NCBI GenBank assembly: GCA_024243835.1
Contig: JALPMN010000640.1
Coordinates: 1-64,000 of the forward strand
Direction of reading: 5' to 3'
DNA from: Enteropsectra breve
Taxonomy: Eukaryota; Microsporidia
DNA: 64,000 bases
In this document: piece after piece, positions 27,548-37,368 of the stretch
How positions within the stretch are numbered: the stretch's first letter is position 1
Layout of the letters: every line of letters starts with the position of its first letter
Position numbers and translations under genes: made by a program
Notes under the pieces: model-generated
The model's input: only the letters and a program-made list of their open reading frames with translations
The model's database searches: none
What the model was told of the DNA's origin: nothing

Positions 27548-30500
27548 ATGGCAAGCGCCGCTGAAGACATGGCTGTGCTTGCGCAAGCGGTGAAAAAATG
27601 TTATTCCTGTAAAAGTGTTACTAGGGAAATCGGTGCCCTTCAACACGAGCTTTCTAAGATAGCTAGCTCAACAGAAAACGGTGGATCTTTAAATATGCTT
27701 TTTTCCGTTACAGACAAAGTGATAAATCCCATACTTGCTTGCTTTAATCAGCCGAAACTATCGCATTCATTTCTAAATTTTCTGTTATTTGCCTTATCGT
27801 GTGGTTATTTCAGCAGCTCTCAAGCAAATTTCATTTTGCAGGCATTTTTGCAGCACATAAACAAAAATAAAATCGTGCAAGAGCACAGTGAGCATCACCT
27901 AAAGATGGTTCAGGTGGCACATTACTTACTACAGCACAACGTAGAGCTACAAGGCTTGCTCGAGATAGCTCTTTTCCTGTATTCATTTCCTGAAATACAG
28001 GATGTTACTACGCCTCTCTTATTAAAAATAACTCAAAAAATCATAAAGCATATTTCTATTGAAAAGGGAATATCAATGTATCCTAAATGTGATGTGTATT
28101 TGGTACAATCGAAAAATCGCACCTTTAAACTGGACTCAAATGCAGAAAATACAAAACATGAATTTTATAAAAAAGCTTTTTATAGCTGCAGTATGCAGTT
28201 GGGCAGCATTAGAAGATCTACGGGTGCAAATATTTCCACAGTCCTCCGAACTGTTTCTGAGTCAAAAATAGTGCCCTATTTTCTGTTTCCAGTTTTTTTT
28301 GAAAATTCCGCAATACTGAAAGAGTCAGTAGATTTTATAAAATTAAGGCTACTGCCACTCGTGGATCAATATTTAAAGAAAGATGGGAGAGATGCAGAAT
28401 GGATATATCGCACATTTAGATGCATAGAATATAACACGATTATTACGGCCAATGACGATGAAAAGACTATCCTGAAAAACGACATCGGAGAAAAAATTTA
28501 TAGAAAGCTCACGAAAAGTAAAATAAACAGCGAATTTTATTCTTTTGTAGCTCAAATAATCACCATCAGATCCAAGACAGGAATACTTAAGACTGATAAT
28601 ATTGAAAGAATTTTGGTAAATTTTGTTAAAATGACGTTTAAAGACCTGAAAAAGCACAAAGCGCTTAAAATGAGTTTTTTGACAGAAATTCTCGACGGTA
28701 CTGCCAGCATAGATATGAACAGCATCGAACTGAGTAAAATTATTGAAAATGCTGTAGAAAATGCTATTAAAGCGATGGACAATAGCGAAAACTGTAAAAA
28801 AGCTGTTTGCAGTATATTAAGATTTTCAAGTTTAAGGCTTGAAAGAGAATGTTATAGACGAATATTTTTAAACATAATACAAAATTATGATATAAAAATA
28901 ACGGCCATTCGCAACTATAATATGATTCTTAATCTCTGGCCATGTATTATGGAGAAATTTCAAATCAGCCAGGTATCAACAATTTTACATGAGCTGGACT
29001 TTGCAAATTTGAAGATTATTGCACAGAATGCAGACAACTATAGTATTGAAGTGCTTCTGAATGATAGCTTTGATCTTTTAATTGAGCAAAGAGAGATACT
29101 GTGGGTGCTGATGAATAAGATTAAAAACTTTGACTTTCTGAGAAGAATGCTAATAATCTACTATTCTAAACTGAGTAAGATACTAAAAGGCCTTAATGAT
29201 AAGAGAGAAACTGCCAAAGCGTCTATACATGATAATCATAATGAAGAGCTGATATCAAAGCCAATAGAGTGTTTATATAACTTTTTAGAATTTGAGATAG
29301 GAGATGTCTTGACTGACATTCTGATGTATATCGATCCAAACAGCATTTTTAACCATATTTACGCACTAACTGCAAGACTCGAGCATACGCCGACTAAATT
29401 AATAGAAGCACTCGTAGAAAAGCATCTGGCGAGTGTGGATGTCGAATATGTGCCATTTATCATCAACCAAGTAGGTGAAATGAGCAAAAGCTCGCGCAAA
29501 GAAGTGGTTTTGATTGCATTGTATCTTTTTGAGGAGATCGGAGAGTATTTGATAAGTATTTTAACGATGCAGCATCAGACAAATGCAAGCGGCAATAACC
29601 TGAAGGAGAATGAACAGGCAACAAATAAGCATGAGAAAAATGAACAAGCAACAAATAAACATTCAACAAAGCTATTGCTGGCGGAATTCTATCTGAAAGA
29701 AGCATTTGCGCTTCTTGGCAGTAAAGAGCTTTTTATTCAGGAGAATATTTCTAAAATTATACTTTACTTTATCAGCCAGCTCTGGGAGATAGTTAAGCCA
29801 GAAACTACTATTTACACTTTAGATAAAATATTAGCTGTTAGTGCTACGAATGCCATTAACGAGTCCATGGCTCAGTTTGTAAACTTGATAGAGCGCAGAG
29901 AGAACAAAAATTGTATTTTGGTACTACAGGTGATGAACAAATATCTGAATTTTCTGAATAGGAGCCGTCTTTTGACAAACAACACGGTGGAACAGATCGC
30001 AAATATACTGAGAAAGAGCTGTTCATCGTGTGAAGGCGAAAGGCTACAGGAGCTGCGGCCCTTTCTCCGCCATTGTGAAAGCAACTTTGATCCAATATTA
30101 AAATTAGATATAAAATTGAGAGATTTGACAGGTGGCCTTAAATATAAAAGCGCAGAAAATGGGAAGATTGAAATGGAGAGAATAGTGGATGAAAGTTCTC
30201 ATGATTACTACCAGGACAGCACAGAGACTGCGAACGAGTCAGGCGAAGTGGCTGTTGAAGCTCAGCATCCCATTTGCAGAAAAAATTACTATGATATAGT
30301 TGACACCTGTCTCAGAATCATCAATGAAAATCTTGATGTGGATATTTTGAAGATTCTGCAGGTATTCGTCTTTACAACAGAGGAGATTGTTGAGATTGCT
30401 GATTTTCTACACATGAAAATCTTGGAGCCACAGAGCCGGGTGCTTGAATTGTGCATGGCCCTGGAAAGTATTTGCGAAGTGTCTGATGAGCCAACCATGC

Positions 30501-31231
30501 CGCTCTACTTTTATTTAAAGTGGCTGGGATGCAAGGAAACAACTGCGGAGCCGAATGCAAGAGAGAAAGACGCTATTTTTTACGAAAGAATTAGGGCATT
30601 GCTAGCCTCCAAGAAAAAAGACAAATATGCTGTTTACACTGTTCAAGAGCTCGAGAAGTTGGCATCGCCCGATAATATTGAAAGCATCTTGCACGTGTTG
30701 TGTGCCTGGAACTGGGAGACAGGCCGTGAGTATTTTGCTGAATATTCAAAGGCAGCCTACAGCATTATTTCTAGCACAGTAAACATCAAGCTTAATAGGC
30801 AAAAAGAGCAGGATTATTTAGAGTTTATGGCATACTACTCCAAGGAACTACTGCATATAGACGAAAGTGATGTCCCCAACTACCTGAAAATATTTTTACT
30901 GTTTATAAAAACCAGATATAGCGAACTACGCAGATTCTCATATAATTTTCTATTTACGCACTATTCTTTGACCGCAGCTCTGTCACAAGAAGTTCTAGAC
31001 AAATTGTTCAATAAAATCATAAAACAGTACAGCATGAAAGGAGAGGCCCTCAATTACAACGTCTTATCTGATGTCAAGTACTGCCTCAAACTACTCTACA
31101 AGACAAATAACAAAGAGGCACTAAGTGGAAAAATGGTCGAAATGCTTGATCTGCTATCCATTCACGACAATGAGCTTGTCCACATTATCAAGCAAAACCT
31201 AAAGCTGATATTAATAAACAAAGAAGAATAG
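27548..31231 (+). CDS. Large helical-repeat protein, MON2/BIG (DCB-domain) like
   Basis: 1227 residues, almost entirely alpha-helical HEAT/ARM-like repeats. The first about 170 residues have the layout of a DCB domain: an amphipathic first helix, ILACFNQPKLSHSFLNFLLFALS, then LQHNVELQGLLEIALFLYSF. This parallels the start of MON2 and the Sec7-family large Arf GEFs. No Sec7 catalytic domain (FRLPGE type) is visible, which favours MON2, a Golgi/endosome scaffold without GEF activity. Two low-complexity repeats of NEQATNK lie near residues 690-705. The assignment is by pattern, not by a firm signature. Confidence 0.5.
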   Translation: MASAAEDMAVLAQAVKKCYSCKSVTREIGALQHELSKIASSTENGGSLNMLFSVTDKVINPILACFNQPKLSHSFLNFLLFALSCGYFSSSQANFILQAFLQHINKNKIVQEHSEHHLKMVQVAHYLLQHNVELQGLLEIALFLYSFPEIQDVTTPLLLKITQKIIKHISIEKGISMYPKCDVYLVQSKNRTFKLDSNAENTKHEFYKKAFYSCSMQLGSIRRSTGANISTVLRTVSESKIVPYFLFPVFFENSAILKESVDFIKLRLLPLVDQYLKKDGRDAEWIYRTFRCIEYNTIITANDDEKTILKNDIGEKIYRKLTKSKINSEFYSFVAQIITIRSKTGILKTDNIERILVNFVKMTFKDLKKHKALKMSFLTEILDGTASIDMNSIELSKIIENAVENAIKAMDNSENCKKAVCSILRFSSLRLERECYRRIFLNIIQNYDIKITAIRNYNMILNLWPCIMEKFQISQVSTILHELDFANLKIIAQNADNYSIEVLLNDSFDLLIEQREILWVLMNKIKNFDFLRRMLIIYYSKLSKILKGLNDKRETAKASIHDNHNEELISKPIECLYNFLEFEIGDVLTDILMYIDPNSIFNHIYALTARLEHTPTKLIEALVEKHLASVDVEYVPFIINQVGEMSKSSRKEVVLIALYLFEEIGEYLISILTMQHQTNASGNNLKENEQATNKHEKNEQATNKHSTKLLLAEFYLKEAFALLGSKELFIQENISKIILYFISQLWEIVKPETTIYTLDKILAVSATNAINESMAQFVNLIERRENKNCILVLQVMNKYLNFLNRSRLLTNNTVEQIANILRKSCSSCEGERLQELRPFLRHCESNFDPILKLDIKLRDLTGGLKYKSAENGKIEMERIVDESSHDYYQDSTETANESGEVAVEAQHPICRKNYYDIVDTCLRIINENLDVDILKILQVFVFTTEEIVEIADFLHMKILEPQSRVLELCMALESICEVSDEPTMPLYFYLKWLGCKETTAEPNAREKDAIFYERIRALLASKKKDKYAVYTVQELEKLASPDNIESILHVLCAWNWETGREYFAEYSKAAYSIISSTVNIKLNRQKEQDYLEFMAYYSKELLHIDESDVPNYLKIFLLFIKTRYSELRRFSYNFLFTHYSLTAALSQEVLDKLFNKIIKQYSMKGEALNYNVLSDVKYCLKLLYKTNNKEALSGKMVEMLDLLSIHDNELVHIIKQNLKLILINKEE

Positions 31232-31314
31232 ATATTTCACTTCTTTAGATGAAATATGCTTTCTAAGAGAGACTATCTTAGATATATAAATAAAACAGTT
31301 TTTATTTACATCCA

Positions 31315-31445
31315 GCACTAAAAAGCCTAACAAAATTTTATGATCCTCATTTTAGAGACTATTGTCTATGAATATGTTGGTGCACTAAAAAGCTTAACAA
31401 AATTTTATTATCCTCATTTTAATCTACTATATTGTTTATGAAGAT
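31315..31445. repeat. Imperfect tandem duplication, about 66-bp unit
   Basis: GCACTAAAAAGC.TAACAAAATTTTAT.ATCCTCATTTTA occurs at 31315 and again at about 31382, with shared downstream ATTGT.TATGAA.ATG. It lies between the MON2-like gene and the PER1-like gene and may duplicate promoter or 5' sequence. Confidence 0.65.
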
Positions 31446-31535
31446 GCCAGTTCCTATCATTTTTCTTCAATACTTTTCTATCAAACAGACTTCAAACAAA
31501 GGATTATTTTCTCCAAACAAAAAATGCAGTCCCAT

Positions 31536-32390
31536 ATGGAAAACTGCTTTATGTCCTGCAAGGACGCGGCAGAGAAAACAAGCGTTGTTAAGGGCTTTAT
31601 GGACACACTTTTACGGCGCCCACTGGACGAAAAAATGGACAACCACTGCCACATTCACTGCATCAAGAGCCTAGGCCAAAACTTCAAAAGGAACGACAGA
31701 TGGGGCTTTGTCCCGATTTTGGGAACAACAGAGTTTTTCTCGTCATTCCTTGCAATGCTAAACCTGGGAATCCATATTTATTCACATAACCGCAGACTGG
31801 CGAGGGTTCTCAAAAGGAGCCGTCTGTGGGGCATCGTAAAGACCCAGTACTGTGCCTGCAACGTGACAATGCTGGCAAGCATCATTTTTCATATGCGTGA
31901 TACCGCCTTTCTGCGGTACTTTGACTATTTTTCAGCATATCTCAGTATTATGGTCGGTGTGGTGAGTGCTGTCAGCCGCGTGCTGCTTTATTTCAATGTT
32001 GGAAATATCAGAAAGGGAACATGGCCTGTTCTCGCTCTGGGACTGCTTTACTTTATCTTTCATGTCCACAAAATGGCATTCGTGCACTTTGACAAGGCAT
32101 ACAACCGCCTGACATGCGGATTTATGTTCTTTATAATTTTTGTATGTGATTTTTTCCTTCTGCTGACAGCCAAGGGACGGAGCTACGGGCCCCACATTAC
32201 ACGATATTTGGGTGCCCTTGTTCTTGCAGGACTCTCTGAAATGCTCGATGTCTCGCCGGTGTTTCTTCTCTTCGACTCACATGCACTGTGGCATCTCTTC
32301 TTTGTAGTTTCAACGCCCTACTACATGGAGTTCGTTGCTGATTTCATTCTCTCGATTGAGCAGATTAAGGATGCCAAGTTTAATGAATAA
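31536..32390 (+). CDS. PER1: PER1/PGAP3-like GPI-lipid remodelling hydrolase
   Basis: 284 residues with seven likely TM helices. Family marks are WGFVPILGTTEFFSSF (PER1: WPF.R..G.QEP.SV.FS), SIIFHMRDT (family VFHTRD), LRYFDYFSA (family KLDYFSA), and near the end LDVSPVFLLFDSHALWHLFF. The H-x3-D and HALWH residues form the CREST-family catalytic site. PER1 removes the sn-2 acyl chain from GPI anchors in the ER. The chosen ATG follows AGTCCCAT; an earlier in-frame ATG is at 31524. The signal peptide usual for PER1 is absent from this frame. Confidence 0.85.
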   Translation: MENCFMSCKDAAEKTSVVKGFMDTLLRRPLDEKMDNHCHIHCIKSLGQNFKRNDRWGFVPILGTTEFFSSFLAMLNLGIHIYSHNRRLARVLKRSRLWGIVKTQYCACNVTMLASIIFHMRDTAFLRYFDYFSAYLSIMVGVVSAVSRVLLYFNVGNIRKGTWPVLALGLLYFIFHVHKMAFVHFDKAYNRLTCGFMFFIIFVCDFFLLLTAKGRSYGPHITRYLGALVLAGLSEMLDVSPVFLLFDSHALWHLFFVVSTPYYMEFVADFILSIEQIKDAKFNE

Positions 32391-32492
32391 ATTTTTAAAT
32401 AGAAAATCGCAATATTAACACCAGATTGCTTGTGTCGACACACCTCAAGTAGATTTTTGAAAATTTAATTAAATTACCCGTGTTAGGGCAAC

Positions 32493-32542
32493 AACCATCT
32501 AGCTTCTTCGTTAAGCGGAGAATCTGAAAGCGACAGATGGTT
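32493..32542. other. Strong nested inverted repeat, possible structured RNA
   Basis: AACCATCT (32493-32500) pairs perfectly with AGATGGTT (32535-32542). Inside, TTCTTCG (32504-32510) pairs with CGGAGAA (32516-32522) around a TTAAG loop, with one G-T pair. The result is a two-stem hairpin with an asymmetric internal loop. The local GC content is above that of the flanks. It matches no snRNA, 5S or SRP RNA that I can recall. It lies between two convergent genes. Confidence 0.35.
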
Positions 32543-32582
32543 TAAGGAAATATTTAATTGTTAAAACATAAGTGCCTAAGCA

Positions 32583-32640
32583 AACGCTGTTTATTGGCAC
32601 ATTGTTTATTAGCACACTATCTGTTGGCACACTATTGATT
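32583..32640. repeat. 15-bp minisatellite
   Basis: Units GGCACATTGTTTATT, AGCACACTATCTGTT and GGCACACTATTGATT follow each other, with a partial unit before. The repeat is 3' of the SPB4-like gene. Confidence 0.6.
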
Positions 32641-32688
32641 GATACTAAAAAAAATATAATTATTCAACAGTTATATAAAATTAATAAT

Positions 32689-34131
32689 TTATCTTCTCGT
32701 CTTTTTAAACCGTTTTGTATTTTTGTGTTCATCTTTTGTATTTTTAACATGTTCCTTTTTGCTCTTTTTAGTATTTTTGTTCTCATCCCTGGGCTTTTTA
32801 ATATGCTCATAATTCTTAAACTTAACATTCTGCAGCTCCTTCATTGAAGGTATTTTTTCAAGGAAGAAAAGCTCAGCCAGAGAGTCAAAGTCAAGCTCCT
32901 TCAAATCCAAAATGTAGTTGACAATGTGCTCTTTGTAGCTCCTGATGTATGAAACAAAGGCCTTTACACTCAGCTGTAAGATTTCTTCATTTATGAGCTC
33001 TTTGCATTTCATATAAATTAAATCTTCGCTATTTGATCTGTCAGTTAAAGTATCATCACTAGCTTTTTCTGCCATTTCAATTTTGTTAACCTTCAGGTAG
33101 TTGACATACGTCTTTTCATTGGGCATCAGGAACAGCAGGGACTCGCCCTCAGAGCCGTTACGGGCTGTCCGCCCACTACGATGCACAATATTCTGGTGGT
33201 CCTTTGGAACATCGAAATGCAGAACCATTTCGATGCCCTTGAAGTCAATTCCGCGCGCAGCAACATCTGTGCAGAGCAGAATACCGCCGTTCCTGTGAAA
33301 CGCCTCATAAATCAAGTTGCGTTCATCCTGTTCTAATTTTCCATGTATTTTGCTGATGTTCTTTTCTCCATTGAAGTATTTGCAGAGCAACTCGTAGTAA
33401 AAATCCACTTGTGCACATGTTGAGAAAAATACTATGCTGCGCTTGTCCTGCACGGTGTTTATCATATTGCGTATCTTATCGCGGGGTGTGGAGATTAAAA
33501 AGTTCAGAGCCAATTTTGACGGCATTTCTTCGTTGATTTTAATATCAACTGGATTTCTCATGGCCTTGATGCTGAGATTTCGCAGCTCGTCACTCACCGT
33601 GGCCGAGAAAAGCCCTGTTTGTCTGGCCTTGGGCAGCATGCTGATTATTTTCAAAAGCTTTGCCTCAAATCCAGCACTCAGCAGCTTGTCACTTTCGTCC
33701 AAAACCAAAAACTTTATTTTCTGAAAGGCCTTGGGGCTGTAGAGAATCAGCTCTAAAAGCCTTCCGGGTGTCGCAATGGCCAGAAGCGAGTTTAAACGCT
33801 CGTAGTCCTGCTCGATGGGCGATCCCCCGATGAAGCACTCCGAGGGCACCCCGAAGATCCGCGACACCTCCTGTATTTGCAGGGAAAGCTCGCGGGTGGG
33901 TGCTATTATTAGCGCCTGTGTGTTCTTTGCATCGAGAACCAGTCTCTGTAGAATCGGCACCAGAAATGCCAGGGTCTTTCCAGAGCCGGTCTGGCTTTGA
34001 ACAACCACATCCTTCCCGTCCAGAAATACAGGAATTACAGCCTCTTGAGTGGGTGTCAGCACTGTAAATTTATTTTCTATCAGAGCGTTCTTGATATAAT
34101 CTCTTACAGCCAAATCACTAAAATATTTCAT
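32689..34131 (-). CDS. SPB4: DEAD-box RNA helicase, SPB4/DDX55 type
   Basis: 480 residues. Helicase motifs run in order: Q motif TPTQEAVIP, motif I SQTGSGKT, Ia APTRELS, II LVLDESDKLL, III SAT, IV IVFFSTC, V CTDVAARGID, VI HRSGRTAR. After the core, the block ELINEEILQLSVKAFVSYIRSYKEH matches the C-terminal region typical of Spb4/Has1-type proteins and especially Spb4. The protein ends in a lysine-rich tail. Spb4 acts in 60S assembly. Motif II is D-E-S-D rather than D-E-A-D. The divergent RRP7-like gene next door is also a ribosome-biogenesis gene. Confidence 0.85.
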   Translation of the reverse strand: MKYFSDLAVRDYIKNALIENKFTVLTPTQEAVIPVFLDGKDVVVQSQTGSGKTLAFLVPILQRLVLDAKNTQALIIAPTRELSLQIQEVSRIFGVPSECFIGGSPIEQDYERLNSLLAIATPGRLLELILYSPKAFQKIKFLVLDESDKLLSAGFEAKLLKIISMLPKARQTGLFSATVSDELRNLSIKAMRNPVDIKINEEMPSKLALNFLISTPRDKIRNMINTVQDKRSIVFFSTCAQVDFYYELLCKYFNGEKNISKIHGKLEQDERNLIYEAFHRNGGILLCTDVAARGIDFKGIEMVLHFDVPKDHQNIVHRSGRTARNGSEGESLLFLMPNEKTYVNYLKVNKIEMAEKASDDTLTDRSNSEDLIYMKCKELINEEILQLSVKAFVSYIRSYKEHIVNYILDLKELDFDSLAELFFLEKIPSMKELQNVKFKNYEHIKKPRDENKNTKKSKKEHVKNTKDEHKNTKRFKKTRR

Positions 34132-34361
34132 GTGCTGGGCGTTTAAAAAATAAAATTTTCAAACGAGAAAAATGTTTCTATTAGCTAGTTTGGAATATGA
34201 GAGTCTAATTAAATATGAAAACTATAAAGGAAGGTTTATTACTCATTATTTAAATTTTAAAATTAACCATTTCATCACATGAGAGTCTAATCTAATATGA
34301 AAATAACAAAAGAGTTTAAATATTAGAATAAAACGCACATTTTAATATTTATACTCCTTTC

Positions 34362-34751
34362 CTAGTTTCTTCTATAGTATTTGTAGCCATCAGCATCCTC
34401 TACGAGTCTTTTAGCAGGGCGCTTTTCATTCTGCTCGTATTTCTTCATAAATTCGTTCATTTCATGCTCAATCCGCAGGGCATTGCCGTTTCTCAGACCA
34501 TACTCCACATTCAGCTCAGGATTCTCAACCCACTCAAGTGCCTCGTCAAGACTTACAAACTCAAAGACGTACAAAGATCCATGCGTTTTCTTCTTCAGCA
34601 TGAGCTTGGCCATTGGAATGCTCAGCTCAAGATCAAAGGGCAGTGCAAAAGATATGCATGCCATTTCCCGCTCTATTTCTGTTTCTATTATGCTGGTTCT
34701 TTCTTTTCCGTCAATGGTAAATGGAAACTTCATTAGAATTGATGAAGCCAT
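34362..34751 (-). CDS. RRP7-like ribosome-biogenesis protein
   Basis: 129 residues. The central region (HGSLYVFEFVSLDEALEWVE) looks like the last strand and helix of an RRM-like fold. The following LRIEHEMNEFMKKYEQNEKRP...EDADGYKYYRR matches the RRP7 pattern of an acidic helix ending VD.FM..YD, then DE.GW..V.R. RRP7 is a 90S/UTP-C component of small-subunit assembly. This version is about half the usual length and lacks the C-terminal RRP7 helix-rich domain. Confidence 0.5.
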   Translation of the reverse strand: MASSILMKFPFTIDGKERTSIIETEIEREMACISFALPFDLELSIPMAKLMLKKKTHGSLYVFEFVSLDEALEWVENPELNVEYGLRNGNALRIEHEMNEFMKKYEQNEKRPAKRLVEDADGYKYYRRN

Positions 34752-34894
34752 GGCTTAACACCAGAGAAAGTTTTTTTAAATTTTTCTGAAATAAACGCTG
34801 AGAATATTTAGCTTATGTGAAGGATCTTTAATGATAAATAGAGTAACGTGATTATTTAGCAGGCGCATTATTCTCTACTTATGAATAAAATACG

Positions 34895-35095
34895 CTACTC
34901 CAATGCACAATAGTGTTCTATTATCTCTTTTTTGGTGTATAGCCGAACGAGCGCATCAAATTCTTTCTTCACTTCGTCGTAGCTTCTGTGGTCATCATGC
35001 ATATCAAGCTTCCTCCTCTGCAGCATCTTCTTAACTTCCTCATATGCTTTTTCTAATGAATTGGTTGTGGCAAGGGCTTCAAAAAAGTACTCCAT
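34895..35095 (-). CDS. Small helical protein of unknown function
   Basis: 66 residues, predicted helical and highly charged (EKAYEEVKKMLQRRK, SYDEVKKEFDALVRLY). TTTTCTCCC lies 4 bases before the ATG, which supports a real gene. No family recognised. Confidence 0.5.
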   Translation of the reverse strand: MEYFFEALATTNSLEKAYEEVKKMLQRRKLDMHDDHRSYDEVKKEFDALVRLYTKKEIIEHYCALE

Positions 35096-35469
35096 CGAAG
35101 GGAGAAAATATTAGTGCATTCACAAATGAATCTCATTTCCTTTCTTATTCAAAGCATCTAAAGATCAGATAATAATGTGCATTCTGCAAGTGGAGCATAT
35201 TTAAAAAACTTACAAATACTTGATTCCGCTAGAAGACGCATCCAACAACCAATCAATTAGACTTCACAGTAGTTTAATGGCACATCTTTAAACAAAGCCC
35301 TCTAAGAAACTGTCTAATTTTATATATATTTTAATTTTGTAATATTTTAGTGTCTTAGTTAAAAGAATAGAATTATGCTCGAGAAGTTATTATTATCACA
35401 AGTATAAGTTTTTGAAAATAGAAAATTTAGTGCATAAAATAAAAGATCAAAAATTAAATTATAGAATTT
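35096..35469. other. Intergenic region
   Basis: AT-rich, no supported feature. Confidence 0.4.
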
Positions 35470-37110
35470 TTAAATAATTTCAATAGCCTGAAGTACTTCA
35501 CTCTGCATGCATGCTTGTTCTGACGACAAGATTTCTTTCCAGACTTCAGAAGAGACCCAAAACGCTAAGCGTGCGAATAATACTATAAAACCACATACTA
35601 GCCCTCCCATTAATAACGACCACTTAGAGATATGTCTGTACGGATTCTCCTTTCCGTTGCTCTCTTTTTGATGTTTTGGCATTTCTAATGTGAAAGAACT
35701 GATGCAACTGGAAGAGCTTGTAAATTTCTCTTTATTTGTGCCTGATTGCTCTAAAGTATTTATCTTGTTATCGTTTTTAAGCATATTTGAGTTTTCTATA
35801 CTACTTTCATTATCGCTACGTTTTGATTGCACAGGCTTATTATATTTGCGGAAGTACAACAAGTCTCTTTCACAAATCTCTTCTGTTAACGATTTATCCC
35901 GACCTTTATCTCTGCTTAGTATTTTTCTCCTTTTATTTTTTTTAATACTACGTATTTCTCTTCGTTTGTTAAATTTTTGATTCAAAGCACCAGCGACTGT
36001 TTGCAGCACATCATCGGCACTTGAAGACGCTTCATACACCGAAGAAGCACATGTATCTGTGTTAGTGCTGCTGCATCTCTCAAGACATTTTTGTGCGAAT
36101 CTTATTCGATTAATTGGTTTTTTATCTACTGGTGCATCACAGTCTTGATGTTTATCAGTTGGTACAGCTTTATCGTTTGTTAGAACTTTCTCTTTAATAA
36201 CTCTGAATCTAGTACTTTTCCCACCAGAATGCAAGTTCTCAAAGGCTTTTGGATTTTTCTTAGAATAATAATCAGAGAATTGTCTCACGGGTGCCATAAG
36301 GTCTGTTATAATGTCATTGTTTTTGCTATCACTGCTCACATACAATTTTCTGACCTTGTTAGGTATAGTTTTAATAAAACCTATTTCTCTGTCAAAATTA
36401 GATATGTCGTCTGCAATATCTTTTTGAAGCTCATCCAGTTCTTCTCTATTGGCAAACTCGTCATTTTTTTCAAGTTTGAAATCATTTTCCATTTTAATAT
36501 TAGCTTCATCATGTTTTACATCTTTCAACGCATTTAATTCTTTTTCTAAAATATTTAACTCTTCAAATTCCTCGTTCAGATCCGATAGCGACGTATCAAT
36601 CTTCGAAATCGTAATGTCGCTAAAACTAAGGTCTCCAATCGGATAAAATTCATTTTGTCCTGCAGTGGGTTTATCTTCCTGAAAAGTACTATTCAGCATA
36701 GTGTCGCTTGACCGCTCTTCTTTTTTGATAAATAGATTATTATTTTCGTCCATTGATGTGTCCGTTTTAAGCGCGTCCGAGTCAAGTTTTGGGCCTTTTC
36801 TCAATACAGCCGCCAATCTTTTAGATATTCTGTCCAATACATCATTTTTGCCTGCATTTTTGAAAAATACTCTTTCATTCTCTTGCCCTAAAGACTCTTC
36901 AAGTTGCAAGCCCTCATGCTCTTCTAATATTGCTTTCTGATCTTTCTTTGAAGAATTAGATGAAGAATTAGATTCATTTTGTTCATCGGCGGATAACTTT
37001 ATTCCATCTCCCCTTATTGGCCTGGCTGCCACATCCTTAACAGTTGTATTACATGTAGTAGAAGCATTGATATAGCTAACTCCATTACAGCATAAAGTAA
37101 GAATAAACAT
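35470..37110 (-). CDS. Large secretory-pathway protein with C-terminal TM helix, unknown function
   Basis: 546 residues. A hydrophobic start (MFILTLCCNGVSYINAS) may act as a signal peptide. The long middle is hydrophilic, low-complexity and rich in Asp, Glu, Lys, Ser, with a coiled-coil stretch near 175-245 (LNEEFEELNILEKELNALKDV). A basic segment (about 380-400, KKNKRRKIL) precedes a single TM helix near 497-518 (WSLLMGGLVCGFIVLFARLAFW) and a short tail. No domain recognised. The layout suggests a membrane-anchored protein with a large disordered face. A surface or envelope role is possible but unproven. Confidence 0.65.
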   Translation of the reverse strand: MFILTLCCNGVSYINASTTCNTTVKDVAARPIRGDGIKLSADEQNESNSSSNSSKKDQKAILEEHEGLQLEESLGQENERVFFKNAGKNDVLDRISKRLAAVLRKGPKLDSDALKTDTSMDENNNLFIKKEERSSDTMLNSTFQEDKPTAGQNEFYPIGDLSFSDITISKIDTSLSDLNEEFEELNILEKELNALKDVKHDEANIKMENDFKLEKNDEFANREELDELQKDIADDISNFDREIGFIKTIPNKVRKLYVSSDSKNNDIITDLMAPVRQFSDYYSKKNPKAFENLHSGGKSTRFRVIKEKVLTNDKAVPTDKHQDCDAPVDKKPINRIRFAQKCLERCSSTNTDTCASSVYEASSSADDVLQTVAGALNQKFNKRREIRSIKKNKRRKILSRDKGRDKSLTEEICERDLLYFRKYNKPVQSKRSDNESSIENSNMLKNDNKINTLEQSGTNKEKFTSSSSCISSFTLEMPKHQKESNGKENPYRHISKWSLLMGGLVCGFIVLFARLAFWVSSEVWKEILSSEQACMQSEVLQAIEII

Positions 37111-37368
37111 GCTGCATTAAATTTTATTTAATTTATACTTTAAATTAATTTTTTTTCCTATTTATTCTTTAAGGGAACATATTAAATTGTAATTAATCTA
37201 TACGATTCTCATAAATAAAATGAATGATAGCAGGAGCTAGATTAATTCTTTATTGTTATATAAAAATTACCTTGCTTTGTGGATATTCGCAACTAAAACA
37301 AGGATATTTCTACTAATTTATTTATGTTTCAGAAACACTCTTCCTGGATATAGCTTATAAACAAATAT

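Noticed and set aside
31432..31674. 80-codon ORF overlapping the PER1 start
   Set aside because: Diverges into a non-family frame inside the PER1 gene; kept only as a note on the missing signal peptide.
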